Below are positions 22,543 to 33,489 of a stretch of 64,000 bases of DNA, piece after piece (position 1 is the stretch's first letter; each line of letters starts with the position of its first letter). The notes under the pieces were generated by a model, which worked only from the letters and a program-made list of their open reading frames with translations, was not told the DNA's origin and searched no databases. Source of the stretch: Euborellia annulipes (lineage: Eukaryota > Arthropoda > Insecta > Dermaptera > Anisolabididae); assembly GCA_023213315.1 (NCBI GenBank), contig JAKCPI010016277.1:1-64000 (forward strand), read 5' to 3'. Both the position numbers and the translations under genes were made by a program.

Positions 22543-22867
22543 TTTTGTATTTTAACCATCTGAGATACTGAAATACTGAGATTTTTCCGAAAAATTTTCT
22601 TTTTGTATTTATTTTTTGTAGTCATATTATTATTCGGATCTGTTATCCAACTAATATTTAAATAAAATAAAATAAATAAGTATGTAGGAAAAGAACGGGC
22701 AAAAAAGTCTCTGTTCACTTTTACTTGTATAGAATTAGATGATATCAACTTGTTAGTCACAAAGAAGCACAAGAATGGAATCTAATTAACCCTAATTAAC
22801 CCATAAATAACAAGAAAAGAACAAACAAAATGCAGAAACAAAATTAATACAACAATAACTCATTTTC

Positions 22868-23105
22868 TCAATCGTCCCAAGGCCTATAACATGCACAAAA
22901 AAAAAGAGAATGATATAAGATATATATTCTTACATCTGTGTCCGAGTTTACTATGTCACAATAATTTAATATTGGAAAGATTAGTGTTTGAACCAGATTT
23001 TTTTTATATTGGTTGATAGAAAGAAGTTTTCTCTGATTATATAATGCCCCAAACACTCATCTACAGAGACTGTCAATGTAAGGTTGCCAAGCCAAACCCC
23101 TATTT
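22868..23105 (-). pseudogene. LINE C-terminal fragment
   Basis: The minus frame has VFGALYNQRKLLSINQYKKN and LVQTLIFPILNYCDIV, typical of the region after the RT thumb in jockey/CR1-type LINEs. It is short and lacks other domains. Confidence 0.6.
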
Positions 23106-23150
23106 ACAATTAGTTCTAAGCTAGTCACCTCCTCACTATACGGGACGTGC

Positions 23151-23409
23151 TGTTCGGGGTTTTAATTTTACTAATGACCAAACACAATTTTATTAGGAAA
23201 AGATTTATTTAGTAAAAGGGTTAAAACATTAAGATTAAATCGGAAGGAGATACAACGTGGAACTGAACTGAAATTATAAACACATAATGCTCAGGAGAGA
23301 GGCCGACGCTAGAGACGCCAAGCGCCGTGTGCTGCAGTTGTGTATAGAGGGATCTTTAATTTTTCTTAATGGACTCTAATAATTATTCAAAATATTCATT
23401 AATTTAACA
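23151..23409 (-). repeat. Copia 3' LTR
   Basis: 259 bp with TG...CA ends; on the minus strand it starts TGTTAAATTAATG and ends CCCCGAACA. Confidence 0.95.
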
Positions 23410-23465
23410 TCTTCTTCTAATTTTAGAGTCCATCATTTACAAAAGATGGTACAAACATTTTAATA

Positions 23466-25856
23466 TTAGTTATTTTTACACATTAAATTATTTTTAAATT
23501 TTGCAAATTTGTTTACATTCAAGGGTTTTGTTAAGATATCAGCGATTTGTTCATCGGATGGGCAATAATTTAAGTTTACACTACCCTCCCTCACTTTTTC
23601 ATTTATAAAATGATATCTTACATCAATGTGTTTAGAACGTTTGTTAAATTGATTGTTCTTTACTAATGTTATTGCACTTTGATTGTCCACTTTTAAGTTA
23701 ATTTTTAGGTCACGTCCTGTTAATTCTTGAATCAGCGATTTCAGATACATTAATTCCTTTACACAGTCTGCGGCGGCAATGTATTCAGCCTCGGTGCTGG
23801 ATAAAGAGACTATTGGTTGTTTGCGACTACACCAACTCACTGGTCCACCACAATAATATATTACATATCCTGTTGTGCTTTTTCTAGTTGTTACGTCGCC
23901 AGCGAAGTCACTATCACTATAGGCAATTATTTCATCCAAGTTTGAGTTGCGCTCATATTTTACACCTAGGTTCTTTGTTCCGTTTAGATATCTTAAAACG
24001 CGTTTCATATTTGTCACATCTTGATTTGTAGGTTTCTCCATATTCCGGCTGCCGTACCCAACTGCAAATGCAATGTCGGGTCTAGTTTTGCTTGATGCAT
24101 ATAGCAGACTTCCAATTAATTCCCTGTATGGGAAGTTTGTATTACAGGTGTCTTCTAAGTTTGAATTTATAGCTAGCGGAGTTGATACTATCTTCGAGTC
24201 TTGCATATTAAATTTTTGAATCATATTTTTGATATAGTCTTCCTGAGTTAATAAAATACCAGTTTCCTGTTTTTCAATTTTTATTCCAAGAAATGACTCT
24301 GGATTATTACTATAGGTCATCTCAAATTTGTTTCTAAGATTTTTCAATAAATCTTCCATTTCTGTTTCATTGTTTCCGATGAGAATGCCATCATCAACAT
24401 ATATAGCAAGTATTAAGGTATTATTTTTATTTTTAAAAATGCAGTTTTCAGTTTTTAACATATGTAGGTTGTTTTCTTTCAGAAAGTTAGTAAAAGTTTT
24501 ATTCCATTCTAGCGGAGCCTGTTTCAGTCCATACAATGATTTTTGAAGTTTACATATCTTGCCTTTTTCTGAGTAACCTTCAGGTAATTTCATATAAATC
24601 TCCTCCGACAAGTCTCCATATAAAAAAGCCGTTTTTATATCAAATTTCTTAATAAAATAATTATTGGATGCGGCCAGTGCCAGTATTATTCTTAAGGCAG
24701 TTGCATTGACCACTGGACTGAAGGTTTCCTTGTAGTCAATGCCATATTTCTGCTGGCATCCCCGCACCACTAGCCTTGCTTTATAGTTTCCGTTGTCCTT
24801 AATTTTAAACACCCACTTGCTTGTTAAAATTTTTCTGTTTTTTATTGTCTGTTCATCCACCAATTTCCAGGTTTTGTTCCTCTTCAATGAATCCTTTTCC
24901 TCTTCAATCGCTTGCAGCCATTTTTCCCTATCATCGCTTTCCATCACTTCCTCGTAACTTAGCATGGCCGAAAAGGTTTCATTTTCATTGAGGTCGTAGT
25001 CTTGTAGTTTCTTTGGCAAGTTTATTTTTCTGCCGCTTCTAGTAGTTTTAATATTCTGTTCACCTTCTTCTTCTTCTTCTGTACTTGTAGCGTTTTCTTC
25101 TAAAAATTCATTTGATTCATCACTCACGACTGACTCATTCACCTCTACCTCTTCTCTCTTCTTCTCTTCTTCATCATCTTCCATTTCATGATTTATTATA
25201 TCGATTTTTACTGACTTTTTTCTTTGAGTGTTAATTTTAGATTCTTCAAAAACTACGTCTCTTCTTATTACTATTTCTTCTTTTTCTTCATCCCACAATC
25301 GATATCCATTTGGCGCATATCCTATAAGAATAAATTCTTTGCTTCTTTCTTCAAGTTTTTTTAAATATCCATTAACCTTAGCATGAGCCTTACTTCCAAA
25401 AAGATGTATATTCGAGAGGTTTGGTTTTCTTTGAGTCCATAATTCTGATGGTGTTTTATTAATTGTTTCACTAGGAGATCGGTTTAAGAGATATGTTGCC
25501 ACTCTCACAGCTTCACCCCAGAACTTCTTATCCAACTTGGAGTCGAAGATAAGAGCCCTAGCTTTTTCCATTAAAGTTCGATTCAATCTCTCTGCTTTAC
25601 CATTAAGCTGAGGAGAATGGGGTACAGATAGATCCATTAATATTCCTTTATTATACCAGTTTTTTAAGTTTGTGTTAACGAACTCTGTTCCATTGTCACT
25701 TCTGACCTTTGACACTTTCATGTTGTGATAAGCTTCAACTTCTTGAATATACTGTTTTATATACTCTGATACTTCATATTTATTTTCCAGTAAGTATATC
25801 ATTGAATAATGGGTAAAACATCCAAAAAAGTTAAAATATATTTTTTTCCATCCCAT
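23466..25856 (-). CDS. Copia pol: integrase core, reverse transcriptase, RNase H
   Basis: The 796-residue frame begins in the integrase core (SDNGTEF, LNGKAERLNRT). It continues through an acidic linker, then RT (WVFKIKDNGNYKARLVV, GLKQAPLEWN, catalytic YVDDGILIG), and finishes with RNase H (AYSDSDFAGD, SSTEAEYIAAADC, HIDVRYHF). This is the normal copia order. The frame overlaps the upstream piece (26362-25799) around 25830, where a single-base shift lies within the integrase. No stop interrupts RT or RNase H. Confidence 0.95.
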   Translation of the reverse strand: MGWKKIYFNFFGCFTHYSMIYLLENKYEVSEYIKQYIQEVEAYHNMKVSKVRSDNGTEFVNTNLKNWYNKGILMDLSVPHSPQLNGKAERLNRTLMEKARALIFDSKLDKKFWGEAVRVATYLLNRSPSETINKTPSELWTQRKPNLSNIHLFGSKAHAKVNGYLKKLEERSKEFILIGYAPNGYRLWDEEKEEIVIRRDVVFEESKINTQRKKSVKIDIINHEMEDDEEEKKREEVEVNESVVSDESNEFLEENATSTEEEEEGEQNIKTTRSGRKINLPKKLQDYDLNENETFSAMLSYEEVMESDDREKWLQAIEEEKDSLKRNKTWKLVDEQTIKNRKILTSKWVFKIKDNGNYKARLVVRGCQQKYGIDYKETFSPVVNATALRIILALAASNNYFIKKFDIKTAFLYGDLSEEIYMKLPEGYSEKGKICKLQKSLYGLKQAPLEWNKTFTNFLKENNLHMLKTENCIFKNKNNTLILAIYVDDGILIGNNETEMEDLLKNLRNKFEMTYSNNPESFLGIKIEKQETGILLTQEDYIKNMIQKFNMQDSKIVSTPLAINSNLEDTCNTNFPYRELIGSLLYASSKTRPDIAFAVGYGSRNMEKPTNQDVTNMKRVLRYLNGTKNLGVKYERNSNLDEIIAYSDSDFAGDVTTRKSTTGYVIYYCGGPVSWCSRKQPIVSLSSTEAEYIAAADCVKELMYLKSLIQELTGRDLKINLKVDNQSAITLVKNNQFNKRSKHIDVRYHFINEKVREGSVNLNYCPSDEQIADILTKPLNVNKFAKFKNNLMCKNN

Positions 25857-26362
25857 GTAATAGGATCAATGGGGCCACATAGGTCTGTATGTATGATTTC
25901 AAGTGGCCTAGTAGCTCTTGTCCTTACATTGTTAAATGGTAGTCTTGTTTGCTTAGCTTCTAAACACGTTTTACATATTTCATTTAATTTATCAAAGTCA
26001 TTTTTATCTATGTTAATTCCTGTCGACATATCTACTAATTTCTTCATATTATTCACACCTAAATGTCCTAGTTTTCTGTGCCATAGTTGTGCCATTTCTA
26101 CTTTTACCTCTGATAGAAAAGTTTGTGGTTGTTTATTAAGATTCACCATATATAAACCATTTTCATTCTTCGTTCCTTCGATAACTTTTTCTTGATTTTT
26201 AATAATTGTTACTTTATCTTTATAAAATATCACTTTTCCTTCTTTCTTTGTGATAGCACTTACAGAGAGCAGATTTTTACTTAAATTAGGGATAAAAAGT
26301 ACATCGTTTAAAATACATTCACTGCCTTCCACGATACCAAATCCTTCACTTTCCATGGACAA
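25799..26362 (-). CDS. Copia pol: end of protease region and integrase zinc-binding domain
   Basis: It contains LFIPNLSKNLLSVSAI and the HHCC integrase domain (LWHRKLGHLG...CKTCLEAKQTRLPF), then THTDLCGPI-like text marking the start of the catalytic core. Upstream it is cut by the family A insertion; downstream it ends at the frame break near 25830. Confidence 0.92.
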   Translation of the reverse strand: MSMESEGFGIVEGSECILNDVLFIPNLSKNLLSVSAITKKEGKVIFYKDKVTIIKNQEKVIEGTKNENGLYMVNLNKQPQTFLSEVKVEMAQLWHRKLGHLGVNNMKKLVDMSTGINIDKNDFDKLNEICKTCLEAKQTRLPFNNVRTRATRPLEIIHTDLCGPIDPITWDGKKYILTFLDVLPIIQ

Positions 26363-26371
26363 TCCCTTTTT

Positions 26372-27405
26372 ACTTTCTCGTACCCTATATATGAAATATA
26401 TAGGAGAGAAAGTATTGCGATCATGTCAAAAATTCGATGTCGAGATTTTGATGGATATACATGTTTTGAGGTCCCCTGAGTCCAAAAAAGTGGGTCCCGC
26501 AAATTGGTCTGTGTGTGTGTGTGTGTGTGTGTGTGTCTGTGTGTCTGTATGTGTGGAACCATTTTTTTAGCATGAAGGAGTTGAGCTACCGGGTTGAAAT
26601 TTTATATTTAACTTAAGTACCTTTGAAGAATCTCAAAATAAGCTTTTGAACAAAATCGGCCAAAAAGTACTAGTACTTTACTGATGTACTTTTTCAGTTT
26701 TTTTCGATTTTCTCAAAATTCCCTCCAAGGATTTTTTTTTTTAATTCATAAATCAACTATTTTTTAGATGCTCTTTAAAATGTATATTCTCATTTTGCCG
26801 TTGAAATCTTCTGAAGACCACTTTACTCTTGTTCTTCATAGGAAAGATAGAAATGGTTGCCATGGTAACGGAATTTAAATCTTTTTCTTTTTATTAGATT
26901 AAAAATCAATTATTATTTAAATTCCCATTTTTTTTTAAATTTATTTGTGTCTTTAATTGTTTCAAAGAAAACATATATGTCTCTCTCTCACTTGCAAACA
27001 TTATCGCCTGTCTCTACTCTTTTTAAATTCCCTTTCCACCTTATCTTCGCATAGAAACAATGTTAATTTCCTATAGGGATTTGTATGTTAATTTCGATTC
27101 AAAAGGGGGTCCCCTTTGGAACTTTTTTACGCATTTAAAATTTTTTTTTCCAATTCTTATGAAATTTTGTATTTATTTACGATTCTATATTGTGTATAAA
27201 ATGTCCAAATATGAGATTAAAATTTTGAAAAATAACCATAGTTTATTTCAAGCAGTCAACATTTAAAATGCAAGTTTGAAACTAAGGTGCTATGGGAAAC
27301 TAAATATATCTCGACACAAAAAATCTGGTGTGACCAGCACAGTGCGCAACTTTCTCTTACCGAAGGGTAAGAGAAAGTTGTGTGCTGTGCGCCAGTCACA
27401 CCAGA
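26372..27405 (-). mobile_element. Family A copy A2 (1034 bp) inserted in copia
   Basis: In + coordinates it starts ACTTTCTCGTACC and ends CACACCAGA, with TTTTT on both sides (26367-26371 and 27406-27410) as probable 5-bp target duplication. It splits the copia frame between the protease motif and the integrase. The (TG)n tract lies at 26510-26552 and the terminal hairpin at 27321-27405. Its place inside a copia copy with near-identical LTRs makes it younger than that insertion. Confidence 0.9.
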
Positions 27406-28372
27406 TTTTTAGCTGTTGAAATTGTTGATTTTGTTTCAGTAAAAGTTTTAAAAATGTTAATATTATTTGCCATGTGTGCAGATGATCCCGAATCCACAAT
27501 AAAAGTTTTATCACTATTCTCTTCTTCACTCCTTTCAACCAAAAATGCCACCTTGTTACATTTTTCTTGTTTCTTCTTTCGAAAGTAACAGTCTTCTTCT
27601 AAATGATTGTCTTTTTTACAGATGGAGCAACTTCTTTTCACTTCCTTCCTGCAGTTTTTAGCAAAGTGTCCTATATTATTACATTTAAAGCATCTTAATT
27701 TTTCACCCTTTTTAAAATGTCTATTTTCACTCTTCATTGAAGCAAATGCGACTGCATTTTCTTCTGTGGTTTCCTTATTTCTTGCCTCTTCTGCCAGTAG
27801 CCTCGAAGTTAATTTTGTTAGTGTTCTTTCACTCTCCGGTGTAGAATCCCATGCAGTATTAAAATATTTATACTTTTCTGGTAAAGTTGTTAAAATTTTA
27901 GATATTATCATTCCGTCGTCTATGTCTTGGCTTAGGTTTTTTAATCTGAATGCCAGACCTTCGATTTTGCTTATGTGTAGTGAAATGTCTGAGCCTTTTT
28001 CATATTTTAAGTTGAAGAAGTCCCTCAATAAATTGCACTTTTGTTCTTCCGAGTCTTTATCAAAAATGTTTTTTAATTTGTTAAACATTTCTCTTGACGT
28101 TTGGCAGTTGACTATATGCAGACATATTTTTTTTCAATTGTCGTTATAATAAATTTTTGAGCTTTGGCGTCTCGACGATAAAAATCTGCCGATGTCTTGG
28201 TGTCTGCACCCGATGGAAGGACTTCATCGCCGTTTACTAAATTCCATAAGCCGTTGGATTTGAAAATTATTATTATTTGAAACTTCCATAATTGATATGT
28301 TTCGGTATTAGTTAATTTTTCGACGGAGGTCAAATCTTCAAAGGAGGCCATCTTGTTGGTTTTTTTTGTCAC
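27396..28372 (-). CDS. Copia gag and protease start, with one frame break
   Basis: The first piece (28372-28112) contains the N-terminal Gag (ETYQLWKFQIIIIFKSNGLW). A one-base shift near 28115-28120 moves the rest to another frame (28088-27396) with two zinc knuckles (CFKCNNIGHFAKNC and CSICKKDNHLEEDC). The aspartic protease site DSGSSAHM follows shortly before the family A insertion. Start MASFEDL is the likely Gag initiation. Confidence 0.92.
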
Positions 28373-28456
28373 GTTCTTCTTAATTTTTTACTTTTTACGT
28401 TTTTAATTTTAATTTTTTTTTTTTAATTATGTGTTTGGTAAACTGGGTCCATAACC

Positions 28457-28716
28457 TGTTCGGGGTTTTAATTTTACTAATGACCAAACACAATTTTATT
28501 AGGAAAAGATTTATTTAGTAAAAGGGTTAAAAACATTAAGATTAAATCGGAAGGAGATACAACGTGGAACTGAACTGAAATTATAAACACATAATGCTCA
28601 GGAGAGAGGCCGACGCTAGAGACGCCAAGCGCCGTGTGCCGCAGTTGTGTATAGAGGGATCTTTAATTTTTCTTAATGGACTCTAATAATTATTCAAAAT
28701 ATTCATTAATTTAACA
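28457..28716 (-). repeat. Copia 5' LTR
   Basis: 260 bp, differing from the other LTR by one inserted A and one T/C change. Confidence 0.95.
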
Positions 28717-28721
28717 CGTGC

Positions 28722-28800
28722 ACATCTCCGATACGAACCGGCGATCTTGGAAACTCAACTCTGTTTAAGAGTCTACTATACCCAGCCAGTATAGCCTGTT
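28722..28800 (-). repeat. Possible tRNA-derived SINE fragment next to copia
   Basis: On the minus strand a box-B-like GGTTCGTATCGG follows a box-A-like stretch. It may be a SINE head, but secondary structure is poor. Confidence 0.3.
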
Positions 28801-28929
28801 TTTGGAGGATTCATTCTCACTTGTCAGTCCCAATTTCTCGAGCTCCACGCCTAACTCCCTCCAACTCCTGATTCAAAATGTCATTGGAGTTGTTTAAGTG
28901 TTCGATGCTAGAATGAATATAAATTTGCA

Positions 28930-29205
28930 AAATCATCTCCATATAGATGATAATTGCATATATTTATATTGACGTCTAGTGACAGTAAAAACAAGAGTGG
29001 CCCGAGAGACGATGCCTGAGGCACTCCCAAATACAACATCACGCCAATCAGACATTTCAGATTCTAAGAGAACACATTGTTTTCTATTACAGAGATATGA
29101 TGCAATCCAACTTCTTATAGAATCAGAAAAATCATAATGCTTAAGTAAATTGTTTAATATATTGTGATTGACTGAATCGAATGCTTGAATAGATCGCATT
29201 GAACC
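28930..29205 (-). pseudogene. LINE reverse transcriptase fragment
   Basis: The minus frame shows AFDSVNHNILNNLLKHYDFS and RSWIASYLCNRKQCV, RT motif A and the following part. Just after it the frame breaks near the expected VPQGS motif. It is a short, dead fragment of a jockey-like element. Confidence 0.75.
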
Positions 29206-29209
29206 AATA

Positions 29210-29705
29210 TAGTTAGCTGTCTTTTATCCATTGCCATTGTGTTGTTATCGGTAAATGCATAATATGTAAAACTAAATAATGAATAAAATAAAAAATTTCT
29301 AATTTCTTCTCCTGTAAATGCATATATATTTAATAAAAAACTAAATAGTACATTAATTTCTAAATTTTCTCTAGAAATAAAACCCATGAGGAAAAATGTT
29401 ATTAAAATCAACTCACCACATAATAATTATTTGGATTCTGAGATGAAGGATACCACAGGAAAATGTAGAAATAAACATTTGTCAAGCTGAATAATCCAAC
29501 AATCAAATGAATACCATTATTCCCTGATGAATACTTAAAAAGGAATGAAATTAGGAACGGAAAGCAATTGAAATAAAAATGAAATGAGCAGGTTTGCCAA
29601 ATAGTGGAAAAAAAAAGAATTATTGCCTATTAAGATCTTTTTTCAGCATCTGAGGCCATTTGGACCTCTTCTCTATTTATTTCAAGTCATATATATTATT
29701 AAATA
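29210..29705. other. No feature seen
   Basis: A/T-rich sequence with short frames only. Confidence 0.4.
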
Positions 29706-29711
29706 AAAGGA

Positions 29712-29875
29712 AATGCCCTCGGGGCTTGGTATTAGGGGTTAGCGTGCTAACCTCGTATACCAAAAGTCGCGGGTTCGGACCCCAGGCAGTCCGATGATTT
29801 TATTTAAGCCATTTGGATACCAAAAGTGTTAAAAAAAAAAATAAATAAAATAATAATAATAAAAGGTGTGATATG
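29712..29875 (+). repeat. tRNA-derived SINE
   Basis: The head gccctcggggcttggtatta, then ggttagcgtgctaacc, resembles a tRNA D arm and box A. GGGTTCGGACCC (29777-29788) is a box B. The body continues aggcagtccgatgattttat and ends in an A-rich tail with aataaaata repeats. Similar copies are at 36288-36365 and 16152-16204. Confidence 0.75.
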
Positions 29876-30047
29876 GGCCTACTAAAACGAATAAAATTAA
29901 TTCATTATATTAGAATACGAGTTTTAACCGAGAAGATATCTTTTTAAATCAATGAAAAAAAATTTTTTAAATTAACTAATTAAAATCGATAACGATTTTG
30001 TCGAAAATTTTATTAGCCCTGTATCTTCCAAGTAAAGCGATTTTATT

Positions 30048-30141
30048 GAAGAAAGATTTACTAAAAAAAAGGTAAAATGATATGAATTTTATATTGAAAA
30101 TTTTAAGGATGGGGCGGAAATTAAATTTTGCCCCTCCCCCG
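30048..30141. repeat. Fragment of the 58196-type MITE
   Basis: The text aaagatttactaaaaaaa...ggcggaaattaaattttgcccc matches the interior of the element at 58196-58376. The terminal parts are missing. Confidence 0.55.
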
Positions 30142-30857
30142 CAGGGCCCTATTTCATAGACTGACAATGCGACAATTGTCAAAAATTGACAAATTGTCAA
30201 GCTTACACTATGATATTTATTTTATTGTCAACTTCTAAAAAGCAAATGTCACCTTCATATTTCTTCTATATTTTGGTTATTTTTATATAAATCTGAATCA
30301 AATTGTCTTTCCCACCTCTATTTTTGGCTAATAAAAATAATGAAGAGAGAAAAAACAAAAAGTTACCTATCATAGAAAAAAATAATCGACATCATATTTA
30401 ATTCAGGCTTATTTTCATTTATTTAATTTATAAATATTTTAATTAAATATTATATTACCAAATAAACAAAGATTATTGCAAATTAGATTATTTTTAAATA
30501 ACATATGATATAGCATTAATATTATTTCTTTAAATCAATTCTTAGGCCTATACGACACAGCTTTTACTGCCTGTCAGAATTTTTCTACAATTGTCACACA
30601 AAAAAAAATTGTCCCGACAATTATCGTTTCAAAAACAAAAAGTGACAAATCATTCGTGACAAATTGTCGAAATTCACCTGTCAGCCTAGAAATTTTATGA
30701 AACCAAAAAGTGACAAATTGTCATGACAATTTTACAAAAATGTCATTTTTTACTTGACAATTAAGTCAAGAGCGGACTTTTATGAAACAGGTACTCGACA
30801 AATTGTCAAATTGTCACCTGTCACCTGTCATTGTCAGCTTTATGAAATAGGACCCTG
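30142..30857. mobile_element. CAG...CTG element with TGACAATTGTCA-type subterminal repeats
   Basis: The ends are CAGGGCCCTATTTCATA and TATGAAATAGGACCCTG. Dense copies of gacaattgtc / gacaaattgtc lie near both ends (30160-30200 and 30585-30835), as expected for transposase-binding repeats. No 8-bp duplication is visible; the left side abuts another repeat fragment. Confidence 0.65.
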
Positions 30858-31151
30858 AAATAACCCCTTGAATTTTTGTCGCATGTTTAATGAACACCCT
30901 ATATCTATATATATATATGAAAATAAAAAATGCCAAAACTAAAGGCTTTTCATTGAATTCGTTTGAATGATTGATCGCAAGGAATAGGAAGGATCTTCTT
31001 TGGGATCCTATTTTTTTTAATAAGGAATAATTGCTATGAAAAATGAAAATAATCGTTCTTTACAAATGTATCGTATATTTTACAATTCTTAATTATTCAA
31101 ATCCAGATTTGCTTAAATTTTTTTTTAATATAAAACATTTCAGAAAATCTC

Positions 31152-31182
<31 letters not shown>

Positions 31183-32880
31183 ATAAATATAACAATAACG
31201 AGAGATGTTATAAAAAGAAATATACAAAATGATTCGAGAAAAGATATTAGAAAAAAAAAACATTTCATCTCTAATCTGAGTCCATTTTTAGAGAAATTAA
31301 TCCCATTTAGAATAAAAAAAACTTATTTTACTTTATTATACATACATGTATATATTTACATATCAGTCTTTAAACACATTTACCTCTAATTCTGTCTATA
31401 ATTAATTGAAATATCCAATCCAGGACTGTACATATTCAATGAAAGATGTCTAAATTGGCCCTTAAGCGTAATGTACATACAGTAGACACACGCCGTACTT
31501 TGGTAGGCGAGCCGGGCTCGGCTCGCCTTCAAACGAGCCAAATCCGCATGTGTGTGGGCTCTCACGGATCGGGCGCCGAGCCGGGTTAGCGAGCCAGTGT
31601 GTGAGGAAAAATCGCCGGGGAACGCTTTATAATCAGACAGATAAAACATTTAATGTTTCGATTACCTGCCGAAGCTCTTCCTTAGTGAGAGTCTCATGTG
31701 AATGCATTTCATTTTATATTATGATTTTAAACTTTTATGTGTAAGTGGATCCAGAAACCCCTAATCTCAAATCCTGTGATCAGTCAATCAATTTGAATTG
31801 AGTTCTAATGTAATGTAAATTGTTAGTTCTCTTCTCACGGAGAAAGAGATGCGCCAGGGCAGTCAAAATCTGTGGTCTTGAGAAGAAATAAAAACCAGGC
31901 ATGGTCCTGGGATTTGGTTTTAAGCGAGCGGAGCATATTGCAAATTTTCGTGTTTGATTTCCAAGAAAACGCAGGGAGCATCGAATTGAAGCAAGTTTTT
32001 CCGCGGAGAGGGTGGCCAAAACGTTTATCGAGGCCACGAAACCCTAAATACGCCACTGCGCATACATATTTTTCTCCAAATGCCTTATTTTTACCTTTTG
32101 ATTTTTTCGACCGCCCTGTGAATCTTTTAAAATTCTTGCACCTTGCACGATTTTCATTTTTTATTTTTTTTATTTATTTTAATAGTTACTCTCGGTCTCC
32201 TTGCGGAGGGAATTTGAATTATTTACTAAATCAAGGAGATATCGTTAGATTATGCTAAACCAAAATTCATTTAAATAAAAAAATCGAAATATCGAAACTG
32301 TTATTCTTCAAAAGATTTCCTAAAATTCATCTTAAAGAGAGATCTCCAGTTGAGAAATATCAATTCAAAGAAGCAAGAACTGAGAAGAGGACACAAAGAT
32401 CGATCATTGCCCATTTACAAAAACAAACAAAAATAAATAAATAAAATAATTTTTTTTCATGGGCTCGTAACCTTTTAGAGCTTCTTCTCTTCTCTAAAGT
32501 CTCAATCAGAGTTAAGAAGACAAACTAAACAAATAGAGACCATTTCTCAAAAAATTATAAATGAAAATTTCCGTATTCGTTTTGATTAGATATAAAAAAC
32601 TACTTTTTTCCAAAGTATGTTTTAATTTAATTTTTATCAAATTCATATATTTGATAATTTTTACCTTTTTTCTCCTTCTTGCTCCAATTGGCTGAATTTT
32701 TTTTCCTTTTTGACCATTCATTCATTCAATTAACGTTTCTTTGACTTTTCATTTTCTGATGACCTAAAGGAGAGATTTCAAAAGCAAATTATTAATATTC
32801 TGTATGTTGCTGAGGTTTTTGTGACAACTCCTCTTAAGTTTCGGACTCACATTATCACAAAGGAGTTAAAGAACGGCCTA
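30858..32880. other. Intergenic interval with (TA)n and a CpG-rich patch
   Basis: A (TA)n tract lies at 31152-31172. 31490-31625 is locally rich in CG and in GAGCC repeats (gcgagccgggctcggctcgc) and may be a MITE centre. Frames near 31835-32258 overlap each other on both strands and show no family I recognise. Confidence 0.4.
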
Positions 32881-33247
32881 AGGGATCGTCCACATATTAC
32901 GTAACGCCTTTTTTGACCATTTTCTAGACCTCCCCCCCCATGTCACAGTTAGTCAGATACAAACAAAACCCCCTTCAAATATTATGTCACAACATAGAAC
33001 TACCCCCCCCCCCCCCGAATAAAATTTCTTATACAAAATTCATATCATTTTTATTTTCTTTTTTTTTTTGTAAATTTTCCCTCATGACTCAACTAATCAC
33101 TCCATTGTTTTTTTCATAAAATTTTATAAATTCAACTTTGAATTGTTATGTCACACAGAGAAACCCCCGGGTCCCCCATGTTACAATTGGTAACGTTTTG
33201 GTCAGACCCCTCCCCCCTAACGTATTACGTAATATGTAACGACCCCT
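32881..33247. mobile_element. MITE with TACGTAA-rich ends
   Basis: The left end AGGGATCGTCCACATATTAC and right end GTAATATGTAACGACCCCT are imperfect inverted repeats containing TTACGTAA. C-tracts lie inside both ends. The flanks share TAA. The interior encodes nothing. Confidence 0.6.
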
Positions 33248-33489
33248 AAAGGCGTTTTTTAATGTTTAGCAATTATAGTAATAGTGAAGAAAAATATTGC
33301 TTGCATCATAGGATTAGAATTGCCCCCATGCATATGTAGAGTTCGAATCGGATTCGATCCCTGAGTCAATTGCCTCGCCCTGATATCACTAAAACATTCA
33401 TTTGTTTTTTTTAATCTGATTGACAAATATATAAAATTTTATGATAAAATTTTTTATAAATATTTAACAAATAATCTTTAACGCAAGGA

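Larger units (their letters stand above)
23151..28716 (-). mobile_element. Nearly complete Ty1/copia retrotransposon
   Basis: The LTRs at 23151-23409 and 28457-28716 differ by one indel and one substitution. A 5-bp duplication, CGTGC, flanks the element (23146-23150 and 28717-28721). Next to the 5' LTR on the minus strand is GGTTATGGACCCAG, the copia-type primer site matching the anticodon arm of initiator tRNA-Met with one difference. A purine tract (AGAAGAAGA) precedes the 3' LTR. Gag, protease, integrase, RT and RNase H are present in order. A family A insertion (26372-27405) and a few frame breaks disable this copy. The LTR identity indicates a recent insertion. Confidence 0.95.

Noticed and set aside
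31835..32258. Overlapping frames on both strands as a gene
   Set aside because: No family similarity, no splice context, and both strands equally open.
33330..33390. gttcgaatcggattcgatccc as a tRNA or SINE
   Set aside because: A box-B-like string only; no acceptor, D or anticodon arms could be folded.
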